Shown piece after piece: positions 60,419 to 64,000 of a DNA stretch of 64,000 bases. A model generated the notes under the pieces. It was given only the letters and a program-made list of their open reading frames with translations, was not told the origin of the DNA and did not search any database. The stretch spans positions 186,024 through 250,023 of the forward strand of contig CANNZV010000338.1 of NCBI GenBank assembly GCA_947561585.1, written 5' to 3'. Source of the stretch: Caprella mutica. Lineage: Eukaryota; Arthropoda; Malacostraca; Amphipoda; Caprellidae. Position 1 is the first letter of the stretch. Each line of letters opens with the position of its first letter. Both the position numbers and the translations under genes were made by a program.

Positions 60419-62639
60419 CTGTGCTTTAAATGCTTTGCATCTCTCAGCTCTACATCACCAAGATAAGATCTAGAGTCTGGACGGAGCTTTAAGTCTAAAA
60501 TGTGTCTTCAAAAATGGAGATGCATTTTATTTTGTTCAAAGTTTTTACATTGTTGGTCAGTTTATTTATTCGAATACTTAGGATAAAGAAAATACATATT
60601 TTAAACATTGTATACATTATATCTTATTCTATATATATTTGTATCTTTTAGTACATTTTTCATATATTTTTCAACATTTTTAAATATTTTAAATATTTTC
60701 AACATTAAAAAAAATATATATATATATACATTTTAATAATTTTTCCATTCACTTATACATTTTCATTCATTTCTAAACATTTCCATACATTCAAAACATT
60801 TCCATACATTCAATACATTTCCATAAATTCAATACATTTTCATACATTTCCATATATTTTTACACAAAGTTACAATGTTTTATATGTGATAACAAATACC
60901 TGCGTATAAATATGAATTTATCTGTAGAAGTTTTAATAATAGTATTCAAACATTTAATGATGTGTAATCAGATGTACTTAAGCTAAACTTATTGATAAGA
61001 AAACTATCAAATATCGCAAAAAGTGACACTAGGTGCATGCCCTAGTTTCAGCGTGGGAAAAGGTTACTATGTGCTAGAACCTAGGCAATTAACCTGCCAT
61101 AAAAAGTGAACAGGTAGCTTTTCGCAAACTGTATATAAACATTTATTTGGAGGTTAGTTCAAAGTATTTTTTGAACCTTCAACAATGAGTTTTGATATCT
61201 TCTTGATAAATGATGTATATACCATTGAGTATTAATCTATTATTCTATTGCTTATATATATTCTGTTTGTAAAATTTAAAAGGAAAGTGAATAAAAGAAC
61301 ACAATTTTCTGTTTATAAGAGTGGATCACATGATAATAACTAATTTAATTTAAAAATGCTGATAAGTAAAGTAGTCATGTTTAATCGAACTGAAAAAAAT
61401 ATAATTGGGAAATACATAGTGACAATTAAATTTAAATTTGATATATATATTGTTTCACTATTTTAACAATATTGCTACAGGAAATATTTACCTACCCATT
61501 AAAAAATTAGAGGATATTATAACCAAATATAGTGATATAATTTGTTGAATATTATAATCTAATGGACTATATTAAAGTTTCGGAAAAAAATGTAAAGTTC
61601 AGTCATAAAATAAATAAAGCACAAATTTTTGAAACTATATTTCATAATATTTTTTAATTTCCTAATTTTGAAAGTAAATGTAGTATTACTTTACATACGT
61701 AATCAAGCTAGCACATCCCTTATTAAATACACCGCTGTAGAGTCAGTTAGTTACTATAGTTTATTAGGTAAGTTGTGTACGGCTTTAAATGTTCTGCACT
61801 TACTGTCCCCTATTTTAGTGCAGTAAATAGCACAACTTTCACTGGCAGACATTCTCTGATAATTTGAATAAGATAATTCAGTGGACACATTTAGCGTAAA
61901 ATAATAATTACGAGAAGTGAATTAAATAGCGAATTAAAAGTTTGATTTTATTTAGTCTATGGGCATTGAAATTATATTGGTTGTGGAGAGAATATCGTTT
62001 TTCCACAATGAATTATTTTAATATTTGATGCTATTTGTCACAAAAATTATAATCATATAATTATGATTAGGTATATAACAGAATTATGTTAGATTAACAT
62101 AATTATAATTAAAATGGAAAGATAACCTATACCTATAATTATTCGACGCAAACCCAATCGTAATTTATAAAGATTATAGTATTTTAAAATTAAATAATAT
62201 TCAACTAACCAGCTGCTGTGTATAAATAATAAACTAAAGGATGAATAAACAGATAAAAAACAGGCACTGATTATACATATAGTTGCATGTAACCAATCAT
62301 ATAAAGTACTCCATTTCATTGGATATACAATATGTTAATTAGGCTATTTATTCATCTATAAGAAAGTATCAGCTGCCTGATACGGAAATCGAATTGCAAG
62401 ATACAAGATACATCAGTTAATGAAGTGGCTTGATATCTTGCAAGAAAAAATAAATAAAAACGAAATTTTCAAATACTCATTATTTTTGATTTGTGGGACC
62501 ACGATCTTCTCGTTTGAAAAATATTATCAGGATATAGTTTATTAATGTCTATTTCGGTAAATAGTATTTTACCGTAAAATATTACATTTTCATAAACGAT
62601 CGTTAACATTTTTATAATGAATGTGTTAAATTAAAAATA
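60419..62639. other. AT-rich noncoding stretch with a small 19-bp repeat
   Basis: A CATTTCCATACATTCAAAA repeat of 19 bp starts at 60778, 60797 and 60816. An ACTAGG-TGCATGC-CCTAGT palindrome lies at about 61027-61046 in an otherwise GC-richer patch that includes TATATAAA at 61132. No exon found. Confidence 0.5.
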
Positions 62640-62956
62640 ATTTCGGTTACTGACTAGAATTACCGATCAGAAGCCACCGACCCTATTTTTCCGACGGGGT
62701 AGCGGCTTCACGAATCTATAGGCATAGTAATAAACTCCCTCACCAGATGGCGCTTTAAGATTTAGTGGCTATGTGTGACTGGACTAAAGAGTGTACGGCG
62801 ACATGATTTCTATCTGCATAAGCATGAAATATTCTGGCGTGAATGGTTCAGATACTATTTTATATGCAAATTCAGTCATTGGATTAACTTTCATACTTTT
62901 TATATAATCTAGACATACAATTAACGGACATAGAAACTTAACGTCAGTAAACTTGA
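62640..62956. promoter_or_regulatory. GC-richer island with a CTCF-like motif
   Basis: The interval 62665-62830 stands out in composition. It contains an imperfect hairpin (GAAGCCACCGACCC ... GGGGTAGCGGCTTC) and CACCAGATGGCGC at 62741-62753, which resembles the conserved CTCF core (CCASYAGRKGGC). GATGGCGCT also occurs at about 3668. It could equally be an old transposon end, since it directly precedes array E. Confidence 0.25.
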
Positions 62957-64000
62957 TGTAGTATCGGAGAAAAGAGTCACTGTGATGATGTACTATCAGA
63001 AAAAAGAGTCACTGTGATGATGTACTATCAGAGAAAAGAGTCATTGTGATGATGTACTATCAGAGAAAAGAGTCACTGTGATGATGTACTATCGGAGAAA
63101 AGAGTCACTGTGATGATGTACTATCAGAAAAAAGAGTCACTGTGATGATGTACTATCAGAGAAAAGAGTCATTGTGATGATGTACTATCAGAGAAAAGAG
63201 TCACTGTGATGATGTACTATCAGAGAGAAGAGTCATTGTGATGATGTACTATCAGAGAAAAGAGTAATTGTGATGATGTACTATCAGAGAAAAGAGTCAC
63301 TGTGATGATGTACTATCAGAGAAAAAAGTCACTGTGATGATGTACTATCGGAGAAAAGAGTCACTGTGATGATGTACTATCAGAGAAAAGAGTCATTGTG
63401 ATGATGTACTATCAGAGAAAAGGGTCACTGTGATGATGTACTATCAGAGAAAAGAGTCATTGTGATGATGTACTATCAGAGAAAAGAGTCATTGTGATGA
63501 TGTACTATCAGAGAAAAGAGTCACTGTGATGATGTACTATCAGAGAAAAGAGTCATTGTGATGATGTACTATCAGAGAAAAGAGTCACTGTGATGATGTA
63601 CTATCGGAGAAAAGAGTCACTGTGATGATGTACTATCAGAAAAAAGAGTCACTGTGATGATGTACTATCAGAGAAAAGAGTCATTGTGATGATGTACTAT
63701 CAGAGAAAAGAGTCACTGTGATGATGTACTATCAGAGAGAAGAGTCATTGTGATGATGTACTATCAGAGAAAAGAGTAATTGTGATGATGTACTATCAGA
63801 GAAAAGAGTCACTGTGATGATGTACTATCAGAGAAAAAAGTCACTGTGATGATGTACTATCGGAGAAAAGAGTCACTGTGATGATGTACTATCAGAGAAA
63901 AGAGTCATTGTGATGATGTACTATCAGAGAAAAGGGTCACTGTGATGATGTACTATCAGAGAAAAGAGTCATTGTGATGATGTACTATCAGAGAAAAGAG
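62957..64000 (-). repeat. 32-bp minisatellite array E, at least 32 units, open at window end
   Basis: Same unit and orientation as arrays B-D. Variant units recur at exactly 512 bp (16 units): CAGAGAGAAG at 63221 and 63733, AGAGTAAT at 63261 and 63773, GAAAAAAG at 63321 and 63833, AGGGTCAC at 63421 and 63933. A 128-bp (4-unit) duplication is seen at 63001 and 63129. The array continues beyond base 64000. Confidence 0.97.

Overview
The window is AT-rich eukaryotic DNA, almost certainly from an insect or another arthropod, though the lineage cannot be fixed from sequence alone. The reasons are GT-AG splice signals, long noncoding stretches, many minisatellites, MITE-like elements and decayed non-LTR retrotransposons. 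There is no bacterial gene structure anywhere.

Only one convincing coding segment is present: an internal exon at 458-990 on the minus strand. It encodes a His/Gln/Asn-rich, alanine-tract-containing region of the type found in transcription factors. It has a clean acceptor and a clean donor. The rest of the window (991-64000) lies upstream of this exon on the minus strand and shows no other credible exon. The simplest reading is that most or all of it is one giant intron of that gene, but intergenic DNA remains possible. In support of the intron reading, several juxtaposed acceptor/donor sequences (pyrimidine tract-CAG|GTRNGT) lie on the minus strand, near 58432, 23034, 20466 and 19333. These resemble the recursive-splicing 'ratchet points' of long insect introns.

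Region by region. 1-6840 holds the exon and unique DNA, including a very dense cluster of nuclear-receptor half-sites (5267-5640) flanked by CACGTG E-boxes. 6851-8320 is the largest array of a 32-bp minisatellite. 8870-14400 has an 11-bp minisatellite, a foldback hairpin element, two AATGCA/TGCATT motif clusters and a SINE-like fragment. 15070-15515 is a cluster of a palindromic MITE family that recurs across the window. 15500-25860 is mostly featureless AT-rich DNA with a perfect hairpin, a GGACAATTCGCC element and LINE remnants. 25860-41000 holds 23-bp, 23/26-bp, 18-bp, 46-bp, 21-bp and other minisatellites, two pogo-like MITEs and scattered palindromic MITEs. 42128-45165 has two more 32-bp arrays in the opposite orientation with a further MITE between them. 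46479-46797 is a 22-bp array. 47609-51156 is a possible foldback-type element with GGAATATTCC-rich inverted arms. 53149-53625 is a fourth 32-bp array. 56380-57250 is a decayed protein-coding sequence of unknown identity. 57717-58300 (28-bp) and 59940-60420 (12-bp) are minisatellites. 62957-64000 is a fifth 32-bp array that runs off the window end and shows a 16-unit (512-bp) higher-order repeat.

The only functional hypothesis that links parts of the window is a long, regulator-type gene on the minus strand whose huge intron carries ratchet points and motif-dense enhancer candidates, expanded by tandem repeats and nonautonomous transposons. All arithmetic here was done by eye, and no database comparison was possible.
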